64,000 bases of DNA, taken from the NCBI RefSeq assembly GCF_005047355.1, contig NZ_SUMC01000014.1:60503-124502 (forward strand), written 5' to 3'. The notes beneath the pieces were generated by a model. The model was given only the letters and a program-made list of their open reading frames with translations, searched no databases and was not told the DNA's origin. The translations under genes and the position numbers were made by a program. Source of the stretch: Actinacidiphila oryziradicis. Lineage in GTDB: Bacteria > Actinomycetota > Actinomycetes > Streptomycetales > Streptomycetaceae. This document shows positions 1-8,052 of this stretch, piece by piece; the first letter of the stretch is position 1, and every line of letters begins with the position of its first letter.

Positions 1-5
1 GTCAT
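1..5 (-). CDS. Start of next gene in sugar ABC operon (truncated by window edge)
   Basis: Only the start codon and two further bases are visible: an ATG on the minus strand at 5-3 with an AGGA-type ribosome binding site about 8 nt upstream, lying 11 nt past the stop of the binding protein. By the usual gene order of sugar ABC operons this would be a membrane permease, but that is inference from position alone. Confidence 0.35.
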
Positions 6-16
6 CGGACGGGTCC

Positions 17-1336
17 TCACGAAGCCGGCATCTGCTGCTGTGCCTTGGTCAGGGCCGTCTTGACGCTCGCGGTGGTGACCGCTTTGCCGGCGGCGGCGTC
101 GGCGAGCAGGTCCTTCATGGCGGTGCCGACGAGGGTCTCGAACTGGCTCTCGTTGGGGACCTGGGGCAGCGGGGCGGCGCTGGAGGCCAGGGTGTCGGCG
201 AGCACGGTCTGTTCGGGGGCGCTGAAGGCCTTGTCACCCTGCGCGGTCTTGACCGATGGCAGCGAGCCGTAGGTGCCGTTGAGGATCTTCTGCTCGCTGT
301 CGCTGGTCATGAACTTCACGAAGTTCACGGCGCCGTCGAGGTTCTTGGTGTTCTTGAAGACGGCGAGGTTGATGCCGGCGACCATCGAGTTGATCTTGGT
401 GCTGCCGCTGGGATTGGCCGTCTGGAAGGGGACCGGGGCGACCCCGTAGTCGGCGGGCTTCATGCCGTGCGACTTCAAGGAGGAGCCGGCGGCCTGCCAC
501 AGCAGCATCGCGGCCTTGCCGGTGGCGAAGTCGCTGACGGACTGGTTGGCGGCGTACTCGGCGTTGCCGGGTGCGGCGATCTTGTCCTTGGCCATGAAGT
601 CGATGTACTGCTTGACGGCCGCGACCGCCTGAGGGCTGTCGAACTGCGGCTTGCCGGAGGCATCGAAGAAGTCCGTGCCGTGCTGCTTGCCGAGGACGAA
701 GGCGTGGTGGATGTTCTCCGAGGGGTTGCCGCCCTCCATGGCGAGGCCGTAGTGGCCGTTGCCGGTGAGCTTCTTGCCGTCGGCGACGAGTTCGTCCCAG
801 GTGGTGGGCGGGGTGGCGATCCCGGCGGCCTGGAACATCTTCTTGTTGTAGTACAGGCCGTAGGCCAGCGAGTACAGCGGCACGGCGGCCGGGTCCTTGC
901 CCTGCGCGCCGGCGGCGGCCAGGGCGGCCGGTACGAAGCGGTCCTTGCCGCCGATCTTGGCCAGGTTCGCGCTGTCCCACGGTAGCAGCGCGCCGGTGGC
1001 CTGCAGGGAGGCGGACCAGGTGTTGCCGATGTTGAGGACGTCCGGGCCCTGGCCGGAGGTGGTGGCGGCGAGGATCCGGTTCAGCAGGTCCGACCAGGGG
1101 ACGACTTCGAGCTTGACCTTGATCCCGGTCTGCTTCTCGAACTTGTTCAACTCCGGGGTGAGCACCTGCTTGTCGTTCTCCAGGCTGGCGCCCTGGTTGC
1201 TCGCCCAGTACGTCAGTGTCTTGGGGCTGCTGTTGCCGCCGCTGCCGTTGGTAGAGCTGCCGCCGCCACAGGCGGCGGTGGTTCCGGTGAGCACGGCCGC
1301 GAGGGCGGCGGCCGCGAGAACCCGGTAGTTGAGCAT
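17..1336 (-). CDS. Extracellular sugar-binding lipoprotein of a carbohydrate ABC transporter
   Basis: 439 aa. The N-terminus is a lipoprotein signal with a lipobox ending in TTAAC (Cys23), followed by a Gly/Ser linker, so the mature protein would be tethered outside the membrane. The body reads as a family 1 solute-binding protein (LTYWASNQ start of the first lobe; DVLNIGN; TWDELVADGKKLTGNG; GKAAMLLWQ), the type that delivers oligosaccharides or polyols to ABC permeases. It is divergent from a ROK regulator 138 bp away, a classic arrangement for sugar-inducible control, and the next gene starts immediately after its stop at the window edge. The substrate cannot be read from sequence; the neighbouring polysaccharide lyase and chitinase genes make an oligosaccharide plausible. 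Confidence 0.93.
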   Translation of the reverse strand: MLNYRVLAAAALAAVLTGTTAACGGGSSTNGSGGNSSPKTLTYWASNQGASLENDKQVLTPELNKFEKQTGIKVKLEVVPWSDLLNRILAATTSGQGPDVLNIGNTWSASLQATGALLPWDSANLAKIGGKDRFVPAALAAAGAQGKDPAAVPLYSLAYGLYYNKKMFQAAGIATPPTTWDELVADGKKLTGNGHYGLAMEGGNPSENIHHAFVLGKQHGTDFFDASGKPQFDSPQAVAAVKQYIDFMAKDKIAAPGNAEYAANQSVSDFATGKAAMLLWQAAGSSLKSHGMKPADYGVAPVPFQTANPSGSTKINSMVAGINLAVFKNTKNLDGAVNFVKFMTSDSEQKILNGTYGSLPSVKTAQGDKAFSAPEQTVLADTLASSAAPLPQVPNESQFETLVGTAMKDLLADAAAGKAVTTASVKTALTKAQQQMPAS

Positions 1337-1389
1337 GACCGGTCCCCTCTCAGGGGTGGGATCGCTTCAGGAAGTGAACTGTGACACGA

Positions 1390-1412
1390 CTTAATTCACG
1401 TCGTGATTTAAC
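1390..1412. promoter_or_regulatory. Candidate ROK operator in divergent promoter region
   Basis: An imperfect inverted repeat, TTAATTCACG at 1391-1400 against TCGTGATTTAA at 1401-1411, sits in the 138-bp gap between the binding-protein gene and the ROK gene. This AT-rich dyad stands out from the GC-rich surroundings and is placed to control both divergent genes. Binding by the adjacent ROK protein is inference. Confidence 0.5.
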
Positions 1413-1474
1413 TTATGAGAAAAGATGGCGTCAAGACTTCGCGCAGCGATAGATTTGGAGCGCTAGGAGGCAAC

Positions 1475-2719
1475 ATGACGCAGCGAGGCAGGCGGACCGT
1501 ACGTGACCTGCGAAGAGGCAACCGTTCGGCGCTGCTGCGCCATCTGTACTTCGAAGGGCCCCTGAGCCGCCAGGAACTCGCCGGGCACACCGGCTTGAGC
1601 TCCGGCTCCGTCAGCAACGTGGTCGGGGACCTGATCGGTGACGGGGTGGTCGAGGAGGCCGGATCCGTCGAGTCCGACGGCGGCCGGCCCCGCGTCCTGC
1701 TCCAGGTCGCCCGCCGGAACGGCTATCTGATCGGCGTCGACGTCGGCGAGACCCGGGTGCGGGTCGCCCTCTTCGACCTGGCGCTGACCGAACTGGCCAC
1801 GGCCGACCACCCGTTGTCCGACAGCGGCCACGATGTCGGCCAGGTGGTGAGCCTGGTGCTGAAGGGCCTGACGGCGGTGGTGCGCGAGGCGGGCATCGAC
1901 CAGGCGGCCGTGGTCGGCGTCGGCGTCGGAGTGCCCGGCATCGTCGAACAGGGCGACGACGGGCCCGTCGTGCACGGGCAGACCATCGGCTGGGACGCGG
2001 TCCCGCTCGGCGCCCTGCTGCGCGACGGCACCAGCATGCCGCTCCACGTCGACAACGGCGCCAAGACCCTTGGCCAGGCCGAAATGTGGTTCGGCGCCGG
2101 CCGGGGGGCCCGCAACGCCGTGATCGCCCTGCTCGGGTCCGGGGTCGGCGCCTGCGTGGTCGCCGACGGCAAGCCGTACCGCGGCGCGACCAGCAGCGCC
2201 GGCGAGTGGGGGCACACCACCTTGCGGGTCGGCGGCCGACGCTGCCGCTGCGGGGCACGCGGCTGCCTGGAGGCCTACGTCGGGGCCGAAGCGCTCGTCG
2301 AACGCTGGGGCGGCGCCCCGGAAGGGGCCAGCGAGGAGGCCGCCATCGCCGCGCTGCTCCGCGCAGCCGACGAGGACGACGCCTCCGCGCGGGCCCTGCT
2401 GGACGAGACCGCCGAGTACCTCGGCGCCGGGATCTCCGACCTGGTCAACCTGTTCAACCCCGAGCTCATCGTGCTCTCCGGGTGGACCGGACTCATGATC
2501 GGTCCGCGGCTGCTGCCCGCCGTGCGCGAGGCGACAGCCGCGTACTCCCTGCGGCACCCGTGGGACCGCGCGTCGGTCGAACTGGGGCGGCTGGGGCCGG
2601 ACGCGGTCACGGTGGGCGCGGCCACACTGCCGCTGGCCCGTTTCCTGGACGCCGGAGGCGCGGGTGCCCACGGCCGGGACCGGGTGGCCGGGACCACAGA
2701 CTTCGAACCCGCGTCCTGA
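1475..2719 (+). CDS. ROK-family transcriptional regulator
   Basis: 414 aa from the ATG at 1475, chosen because AGGAGG (1465-1470) lies 4 nt upstream; the frame is open 60 nt further but has no better site. The N-terminal ~75 aa form a winged helix-turn-helix (LRRGNRSALLRHLYFEG, LSRQELAGHTGLSSGSVSN). The rest is a ROK sugar-kinase-like fold with phosphate-binding GVDVGETRVRVALF and the ROK zinc motif GHTTLRVGGRRCRCGARGCLEAY. Proteins with both parts are usually repressors relieved by a sugar. It is divergent from the sugar-binding lipoprotein and probably represses that transport operon. Confidence 0.92.
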   Translation: MTQRGRRTVRDLRRGNRSALLRHLYFEGPLSRQELAGHTGLSSGSVSNVVGDLIGDGVVEEAGSVESDGGRPRVLLQVARRNGYLIGVDVGETRVRVALFDLALTELATADHPLSDSGHDVGQVVSLVLKGLTAVVREAGIDQAAVVGVGVGVPGIVEQGDDGPVVHGQTIGWDAVPLGALLRDGTSMPLHVDNGAKTLGQAEMWFGAGRGARNAVIALLGSGVGACVVADGKPYRGATSSAGEWGHTTLRVGGRRCRCGARGCLEAYVGAEALVERWGGAPEGASEEAAIAALLRAADEDDASARALLDETAEYLGAGISDLVNLFNPELIVLSGWTGLMIGPRLLPAVREATAAYSLRHPWDRASVELGRLGPDAVTVGAATLPLARFLDAGGAGAHGRDRVAGTTDFEPAS

Positions 2720-2767
2720 ATCCGGGGCATCACGCTCACGCCGCCCGATGAGCCGTCCGCCGGCCGG

Positions 2768-2823
2768 GCCGCCAGGCGCCGCCCATCGGCACGCGACGCC
2801 GCCCCACCTATTCGCGCGGCCTC
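2768..2823 (-). mobile_element. Truncated copy A of a dispersed inverted-end element (MITE-like)
   Basis: Read on the minus strand, this 56-bp segment begins GAGGCCGCGCGAATAGG and matches the first 56 bp of the complete copy at 10601-10759 with one mismatch. The outer end is flanked by TTA (2824-2826), the same type of 3-bp TNA sequence seen at the other copies. Only one end is present, so it is a decayed copy. Confidence 0.6.
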
Positions 2824-2868
2824 TTACTGAACGCCGGACCACGGCTCCAGGCATTGAAGGCGGGGGGC

Positions 2869-2898
2869 TTGACGTGTCCATTGGTCTAGTCCTACCTT
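2869..2898 (+). promoter_or_regulatory. Promoter with DasR-like dre site for the lyase-chitinase pair
   Basis: A -35-like TTGACG (2869-2874) and a -10-like TACCTT (2893-2898) are 18 bp apart. Between and overlapping them is ATTGGTCTAGTCCTA (2880-2894), a close match to the dre consensus bound by the GlcNAc-responsive regulator DasR in Streptomyces (TGGTCTAGACCA core). Chitinase promoters commonly have it in this position. This implies repression by DasR and induction by chitin-derived GlcNAc signals; the site is seen, the regulation is inferred. Confidence 0.65.
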
Positions 2899-2929
2899 CT
2901 CGGTCATCCAGCCGTTCACGGGGGAGAGA

Positions 2930-2951
2930 CGTATTCATGTACGTGAATACG
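2930..2951. promoter_or_regulatory. Leader palindrome upstream of the lyase gene
   Basis: CGTATTCA (2930-2937) and TGAATACG (2944-2951) form an 8-bp perfect inverted repeat around a 6-bp centre in the 5' leader, 38 bp before the lyase start. It could be a second operator or an RNA hairpin. Confidence 0.35.
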
Positions 2952-2988
2952 CCGAGTCTCACGGCATCCACACGGGAAGGCCTCGCCC

Positions 2989-4251
2989 ATGCCCGACATA
3001 CACCTGCGCCCGCTCCGACCAAAGCCGCGCAGACGAAAGGTTCTCTCTCTCCTGGTCACCGTCATGTCCGGCGCGCTCCTGGCCGCAGTTCTCGCGGGTC
3101 CGGCATCCGCGGCGAAACCGTCGCCCGCCGCCGCCACTGCCGCCGCGGTCGTGACCCCCGCAGCGCCCACCACGTTCACCCACCCAGGCGTCCTGGTCAG
3201 CCAGTCACAGTTAGACTTCGTGCGCACCCAGGTGCAGGCGGGCGCGCAGCCCTGGAAGAGCGCGTACGACCAGATGATGGCGTCCACGTACGCCTCGCTG
3301 TCGCGGACGCCGGCGCCACGGGCGGTCGTGGAGTGCGGGTCGTACTCCAACCCGAACTACGGGTGCACCGATGAGCGCGAGGACGCGATCGCCGCGTACA
3401 CCGACGCGCTGGCCTGGTACATCACCAAGGACGCGCGGTACGCGCAGAAGGCGATCCAGCTCATGGACGCCTGGTCGGCAGTGATCACCTCGCACACCAA
3501 CAGCAACGCACCGCTGCAGACCGGCTGGGCCGGATCGGTGTGGCCGCGGGCGGCGGAGATCATCCGCTACACCTACACCAGCTGGCCCAATGTGGACCGC
3601 TTCGCGACGATGCTGCGCACCGTCTACCTGCCCGAGGTCATCAACGGCTCCAACAGCAACGGCAACTGGGAGCTGAGCATGATGGAGGCCGCCGTCGGCA
3701 TCTCCGTCTTCCTCAACGACGGCACCAGCTACGACAAGGCGGTGACCCGGTACCTGAACCGGGTGCAGGCGTACATCTACCTGGCCACCGACGGATCCCT
3801 GCCCAAGACAGTGCCGGGCAGCGGGCTGGACACCAGCGCGAAGATCGTCAGTTACTGGCAGGGCCAGTCCACATTCGTGACCGGGCTGACCCAGGAGACC
3901 TGCCGGGACTTCACCCACACCGGCTACGGCATCTCCGCCATCTCACACGTCGCCGAGACCGCCCGCATCCAGGGCCAGGATCTCTATCCGCAGGTCGGCG
4001 AACGTCTGCGGCAGGCGCTCGGTTTCCAGTCCAAGTACCAGCTCGGCGCCTCCGTCCCGTCCTGGCTGTGCGGCGGGAGCCTGAACCTCGGCCTCGGCCC
4101 CATCACCGAGGTCGGCTTCAACGCCCTGCACAACCGCCTGGGCATCGCCATGACCAACACCCAGGCGCTCACCGAGCAGCAGCGACCGGCCGGCTCGAAC
4201 AATCTGTTCGTCGCCTGGGAGACCCTCACCCACGCCAACAACATCAGCTGA
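2989..4251 (+). CDS. Secreted alginate lyase family protein
   Basis: 420 aa. The N-terminus has a twin-basic stretch (RRRKV), a hydrophobic core and an AGPASA/A cleavage site near residue 41, so it is exported. The mature protein matches the all-alpha alginate-lyase-like fold (polysaccharide lyase, PF05426 type) in motifs such as HPGVLVSQSQLDFVRTQV, the tandem aromatic helices, and NGNWELSMMEAAVGISVFL, where the Asn-x-Asn-Trp segment is typical. Such enzymes cleave uronate polysaccharides by beta-elimination; several homologues lack proven activity, so the substrate is uncertain. A GGAAGG site 9 nt before ATG 2989 decides the start. The chitinase gene follows after 76 bp on the same strand, behind the same dre-like promoter. 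Confidence 0.8.
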   Translation: MPDIHLRPLRPKPRRRKVLSLLVTVMSGALLAAVLAGPASAAKPSPAAATAAAVVTPAAPTTFTHPGVLVSQSQLDFVRTQVQAGAQPWKSAYDQMMASTYASLSRTPAPRAVVECGSYSNPNYGCTDEREDAIAAYTDALAWYITKDARYAQKAIQLMDAWSAVITSHTNSNAPLQTGWAGSVWPRAAEIIRYTYTSWPNVDRFATMLRTVYLPEVINGSNSNGNWELSMMEAAVGISVFLNDGTSYDKAVTRYLNRVQAYIYLATDGSLPKTVPGSGLDTSAKIVSYWQGQSTFVTGLTQETCRDFTHTGYGISAISHVAETARIQGQDLYPQVGERLRQALGFQSKYQLGASVPSWLCGGSLNLGLGPITEVGFNALHNRLGIAMTNTQALTEQQRPAGSNNLFVAWETLTHANNIS

Positions 4252-4327
4252 GCGACCGGCCCGCCCTCCCCGCACCACCACCGCCTCCTTCCCCCCTCAC
4301 GCGAATTCGCGGACAGGAGCTACCCAC

Positions 4328-5755
4328 ATGCCAAAAATACGCTTCCGGCTCAGATCTTTCTCGGCCGCGGCCGCCGTCACGGCCCTCGCCGCCGGGCTGC
4401 TGCTCGGCTCCAGCACGACCGCGAGCGCGGCCAACGCCGGCCCCGGTTTCCCCGCCCGGTACGCCGCGCCCTACGTCGAGACCTGGAACTCGCCCTCAGC
4501 GATGGCCAGTGCCCAGTCCGCCACAGGCCTGAAGTACTTCACCCTCGCCTTCGTCATCGACGGTGGCAGCTGCAACGCCACCTTCAACGGAAACACCTCC
4601 ATATCGGACAGCAGCTGGCAGTCGGCCATCAACAGCCTGCGGGCCTCCGGCGGTGACGTCATCGCCTCCTTCGGCGGTGCGGCGGGCACCGAAATCGGCC
4701 TGTCCTGCGGCTCGGTCGCCGCACTCAAGGCCCAGTACAAGTACGTCATCGACACCCTCAACCTCACCCGCGTCGACTTCGACATCGAGGGGAGTGCCCT
4801 CGACAACACCACGGCCAACGACCGCCGCAACCAGGCCCTCGCCCAGCTCCAGACGGAGTACGCCGCGGCCGGCAAGAAACTGGACGTCCAGTACACCCTG
4901 CCCGTCGACCCGACCGGTCTGCTGCAGAACTCGCTGAACCTGCTCAACAACGCCAAGAGCAACGGCCTGAACGTCAACCTGGTCAACATCATGACGATGG
5001 ACTACGGGGCGTCCATGGACATGGGCCAGGCGGCCATCAGCGCCGCTACCGCGCTGCACACCCAGCTGGGGCAGCTCTGGACCTCCAAGACCTCCGCCCA
5101 GCTGTGGGCGATGGAGGGCAACACCCCCATGATCGGTGTGAACGACTCCACCAACGAAGTCTTCAGCACCGGCAACGCCTCCTCGCTGGAGAGCTTCGCC
5201 GCGAGCAACGGCATCCAGGAACTCTCCTTCTGGTCCCTCGGCCGGGACAAGGCCTGCTCCACCAACGGCACGCTCTCCGACACCTGTAGCGGCACCTCGC
5301 AGAGCGCGTACCAGTTCTCCCGGACCTTCAACGCGATCACCGGTGGGTCCTCGGGCGGCGGCACCCAGCCCACCGGCCAGATCACCGGCTACGGAAGCAA
5401 GTGCGCCGACGTCGCCTCGGCCAGCACCGCCAACGGCGCCGCCATCCAGCTCTACGACTGCAACGGCACCGCAGCCCAGCAGTGGACCGTAGCCTCCAAC
5501 GGCTCCCTGCAGGTCCTCGGCAAGTGCCTCGACGTCACCAGTGCCGGCACCGCGAACGGAACGCTGACGCAACTGTACGACTGCAACGGCACCGGATCGC
5601 AAGTGTGGCAGAAGGGCTCCAACAGCAGCCTGGTCAACCCCCAGTCGGGCCGCTGCCTGGACGCCGCCGGCCCCAGCTCGGCCAACGGCACCCGACTGCA
5701 GATCTGGGACTGCACGGGAGCGTCCAACCAGATGTGGACCCTGCCGGCCGCGTAG
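4328..5755 (+). CDS. Secreted GH18 chitinase with C-terminal ricin-type lectin domain
   Basis: 475 aa. A signal peptide ends near ASA/A (residues 34-36). Residues ~40-335 are a compact GH18 barrel with the substrate-binding SFGGAAG (114-120) and the catalytic DFDIE (Asp150-x-Asp152-x-Glu154) motif; substrate-assisted hydrolysis of chitin is expected. After a Gly-rich linker (SSGGGTQPT), residues ~350-475 form a beta-trefoil CBM13/ricin B lectin with three repeats, each ending in a Q-x-W type motif (AQQWTV, SQVWQK, NQMWTL). The lectin likely binds the substrate or cell walls. AGGAG lies 7-8 nt before the ATG. It shares a promoter region and a dre-like site with the upstream lyase. Confidence 0.93.
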   Translation: MPKIRFRLRSFSAAAAVTALAAGLLLGSSTTASAANAGPGFPARYAAPYVETWNSPSAMASAQSATGLKYFTLAFVIDGGSCNATFNGNTSISDSSWQSAINSLRASGGDVIASFGGAAGTEIGLSCGSVAALKAQYKYVIDTLNLTRVDFDIEGSALDNTTANDRRNQALAQLQTEYAAAGKKLDVQYTLPVDPTGLLQNSLNLLNNAKSNGLNVNLVNIMTMDYGASMDMGQAAISAATALHTQLGQLWTSKTSAQLWAMEGNTPMIGVNDSTNEVFSTGNASSLESFAASNGIQELSFWSLGRDKACSTNGTLSDTCSGTSQSAYQFSRTFNAITGGSSGGGTQPTGQITGYGSKCADVASASTANGAAIQLYDCNGTAAQQWTVASNGSLQVLGKCLDVTSAGTANGTLTQLYDCNGTGSQVWQKGSNSSLVNPQSGRCLDAAGPSSANGTRLQIWDCTGASNQMWTLPAA

Positions 5756-5773
5756 TCCGGCCGGCCACTACGC

Positions 5774-5813
5774 CGCCCCTGCCAGCGGGATCACGCTTCC
5801 GGTGGCAGGGGCG
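5774..5813 (+). terminator. Rho-independent-like terminator after chitinase gene
   Basis: CGCCCCTGCCA (5774-5784) pairs perfectly with TGGCAGGGGCG (5803-5813) around an 18-nt loop, 18 bp after the chitinase stop. There is no T-tract, as is normal in Streptomyces. It lies between convergent genes and may serve both. Confidence 0.65.
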
Positions 5814-6023
5814 GAACCAGCGCCCCGGTCCGGGAAGCAGAGCGCGCCGCCCTACCGCGCCCGCCGGATGGTCGCCTTGCTCCCAGGCTCCGCTCCCCCG
5901 GCCGGCCGGCTTTACCAGGGAACGGTGCAGCCAGCCGCGGTTCTGACCCGTCAGCGGCTGCGGTTCCATGATGACGGGAGCGCCAGCGCGTCGCGCGGAA
6001 GGACGGACACCCGCCACGGAAGG

Positions 6024-7058
6024 TCAGGGCAGACGCACGACCTCGCCACTGAGCGCGCTGGCCCGCGCGGCGTCCAGGACAGTGGCGGTCGCCACCGCGT
6101 CCCACGGATCGACGGGTACCGGTCGGGTGCCGCGGACCGCGGCCGCGAATGCCGGGTAGAACAGGTCCCATGCGCCGCGGGCGGTGGGCGCCGTCTCGGC
6201 GTGGTCTCCCCGCAGCACCTGTCCCCAGCGCTCCTTGGGCTCCACGCCCCAGCGGTCGCCCTTCGACGCCGGCGTGGCACCGCCGAGCAGCAGTGCCTCC
6301 TGCCCGTCCACACCGTTGACGACGTAGGTGCCGGAGGTACCACTCGCGCGGAAGCGCGGACCCGGCGCGCCCTGCCGCCAACTGCCCCAGAGATGCGACT
6401 GCACGCCGCTGCGGTGGCTCAGCGCGACGAAGACGTCGTCGTCGAGCCCGTCCTCGCCGTCGTGGCTGTGCATCTCCGCGTAGACCCGCTCGACCGGTCC
6501 GGCGAGCACCAGCGCCTGGTCGACCAGGTGGCTGCCGAAGTCGAGCAGCGTGCCGCCACCGGCAGCCGGCGGCCCGGGCTCGGGGGCGAACCTCTCGAAC
6601 CGTGACTCGAACCGGGTGGGTGTGCCGAGCGCTCCGGAGTCGGTCAGTCCTCGCAGCGTGAGAAAGTCTGAGTCCCAGCGGCGGTTCTGGTAGACCGTCA
6701 GGGCCACTCCGAGCCGCTCGGCCAACTCGACGGTCTCCTGGGCACTGCCGGCATCGAGGGCGAACGGCTTGTCGCAGACCACAGCGAGGCCGAGGCGGAG
6801 AGCCTGCTGCGCCAGCGGGATGTGCGTCGCCGCCGGTGTCGAGATCGCCACCGCTTCGGCGCCGGCCCGGGCCAGTTCCTCCAGCGAGGTATACGTAGGG
6901 CGGTTCAGCTCCCGGGTGACCTGTTCCTGGCGCTCGGGCGAGTTCTTGGTGACCACGCCCAGGAACTCGCACTCTGCGGCGGAGGCGAGCAGCGGCGCGT
7001 GGAAATACCTGCCCCCGAAGCCATAGCCGGCAAGACCGATGCGCACTGGCTCCGTCAC
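6024..7058 (-). CDS. Gfo/Idh/MocA family NAD(P)-dependent oxidoreductase
   Basis: 344 aa, full length for the family. An N-terminal Rossmann fold begins IGLAGYGFGGRYFHAPLL, and CDKPFALD near residue 97 is the family EKP-type motif with the catalytic-region lysine. The C-terminal alpha/beta domain (TRFESRFERF, DFGSHLVDQAL with the conserved His) completes it. Members oxidise or reduce sugars, inositols and aldoses; the substrate is not predictable. The gene is monocistronic, convergent with the chitinase gene, and its promoter region contains a tandem 14-bp repeat. Confidence 0.9.
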   Translation of the reverse strand: MTEPVRIGLAGYGFGGRYFHAPLLASAAECEFLGVVTKNSPERQEQVTRELNRPTYTSLEELARAGAEAVAISTPAATHIPLAQQALRLGLAVVCDKPFALDAGSAQETVELAERLGVALTVYQNRRWDSDFLTLRGLTDSGALGTPTRFESRFERFAPEPGPPAAGGGTLLDFGSHLVDQALVLAGPVERVYAEMHSHDGEDGLDDDVFVALSHRSGVQSHLWGSWRQGAPGPRFRASGTSGTYVVNGVDGQEALLLGGATPASKGDRWGVEPKERWGQVLRGDHAETAPTARGAWDLFYPAFAAAVRGTRPVPVDPWDAVATATVLDAARASALSGEVVRLP

Positions 7059-7070
7059 GGTTTTCTCCTT

Positions 7071-7098
7071 CTCTACGATGATCGCTCTACGATCACCG
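7071..7098. promoter_or_regulatory. Tandem 14-bp direct repeat upstream of Gfo/Idh gene
   Basis: CTCTACGATGATCG (7071-7084) is followed directly by CTCTACGATCACCG (7085-7098). Two nearly identical half-turn-phased sites 13-40 bp before the start codon suggest a regulator site or promoter element; no regulator is identified. Confidence 0.4.
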
Positions 7099-7110
7099 GG
7101 GATTATGACA

Positions 7111-7215
7111 TCAGCGGAAACGGCCGGGACGGAACGCCGCGAGGAGCGGGCTGCGGTCCCCGGTCACCATTTCATCGGCGAGCAGCTCACCGGCGATCGC
7201 GATGGGTCGGCCCTC
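7111..7215 (-). pseudogene. C-terminal remnant of a DadA-like FAD-dependent oxidoreductase
   Basis: The last ~34 codons before the minus-strand stop at 7111 read AIAGELLADEMVTGDRSP then LLAAFRPGRF. This is the closing helix and tail of D-amino-acid dehydrogenase/glycine-oxidase-type flavoproteins (pattern G-x-LLADE-x-x-TG, FRPxRF). Nothing upstream resembles the FAD-binding or catalytic domains, so only a relic remains. It is one of four such C-terminal scraps in the window. Confidence 0.5.
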
Positions 7216-7333
7216 GTCTCCCGCAGAGCGCTGCGCCAGCCGGACGGAGCAGTCCACCGCTCCACACTGGTGGCCAGTTGCGGTGGCACGGTGTTGGTGG
7301 TGCTGTTGAGAGTGCGGAGGTGCAGGCCAGCCG

Positions 7334-7598
7334 GTCGCCGAGATCATCGCCATGCCGCGTGCGTACATCGTCGAGGACACCCGCGGGGTGATGAAGTTCG
7401 TGATCGACGCCGAGACCGACGAGATCCTGGGCGCCGCCCTGCTCAGCGTCGACGCGCAGGAACTGATCAACACCGTCGCGCTCGCCATGCGGCACGGCAT
7501 CAAGGCGGCCGAACTCCCGCGACGCCGTCTACACCCACCCCACCTCCACCGAAGCCTTCAACGACGTCCTCGCCACTATCGTCCGAGCCGACACGTAA
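7334..7598 (+). pseudogene. 3' remnant of a mercuric-reductase-like flavoprotein disulfide oxidoreductase
   Basis: Codons from about 7334 read [19 protein letters not shown], then [20 protein letters not shown] and [12 protein letters not shown], the C-terminal dimerisation domain of class I pyridine-nucleotide disulfide oxidoreductases. After GAACTC at 7511-7516 an extra C shifts the frame; in the +1 frame the sequence resumes [18 protein letters not shown] and ends at TAA 7596. The FAD and NAD(P) domains and the redox-active cysteines are absent, so this is a degraded fragment. Confidence 0.75.
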
Positions 7599-7856
7599 GG
7601 AGGCTACCGGCGTGCATCCATCCCGCAGACGGCCGTGATCGTCGAGTGGCGACGCGTTCGGCTGCGACGGCGGTGCCGATCACCGCCGCGCCGGCGATTG
7701 AGGCGATGCCGCTCGCAGCCGACCGCCTCATCGAGGCAGTTTGCCGCGACCTCACCGCGGCAGACGGACACGGAACCGCGGCGGCGGTCAGAACGATCTG
7801 GACAGCCGACCACATCGACCTCGTCCAACGCCTCCAAGCAGTGATCCTGGAGCCCC

Positions 7857-8026
7857 CAGGGGGTGATCTGGGACATCGACTCCTTCGACCAGTGGGGGGG
7901 GTGGAGCTCGGCAAGGTACTTGCGGCCCGGATCACCCCCGAACTCGCCTCCGACGCCGAACCGGAGCTCGCCCACGACTCGTCGACCAACGCCCTCATCC
8001 GTCGTTACCGCGCCCTGAAACGCTAG
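7857..8026 (+). pseudogene. pgi: 3' remnant of glucose-6-phosphate isomerase gene
   Basis: From 7857 the sequence reads [14 protein letters not shown], then, in a different frame, [17 protein letters not shown] and [17 protein letters not shown] before a stop at 8024-8026. These are the highly conserved last ~55 residues of glucose-6-phosphate isomerase. The frame breaks at a run of eight Gs (7894-7901) where six are expected. Upstream (7599-7856) no further isomerase sequence was recognised. It sits 26 bp before gnd and zwf, so a pgi-gnd-zwf operon probably existed and lost its first gene. Confidence 0.78.
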
Positions 8027-8052
8027 GGCCTCGTCCCCACAGGAGAGCAGCC

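Noticed and set aside
7599-7856. Coding-looking stretch between the reductase and pgi remnants ([20 protein letters not shown])
   Set aside because: Open in one frame but not recognised, without a start signal of its own, and flanked by two broken genes; left unannotated.
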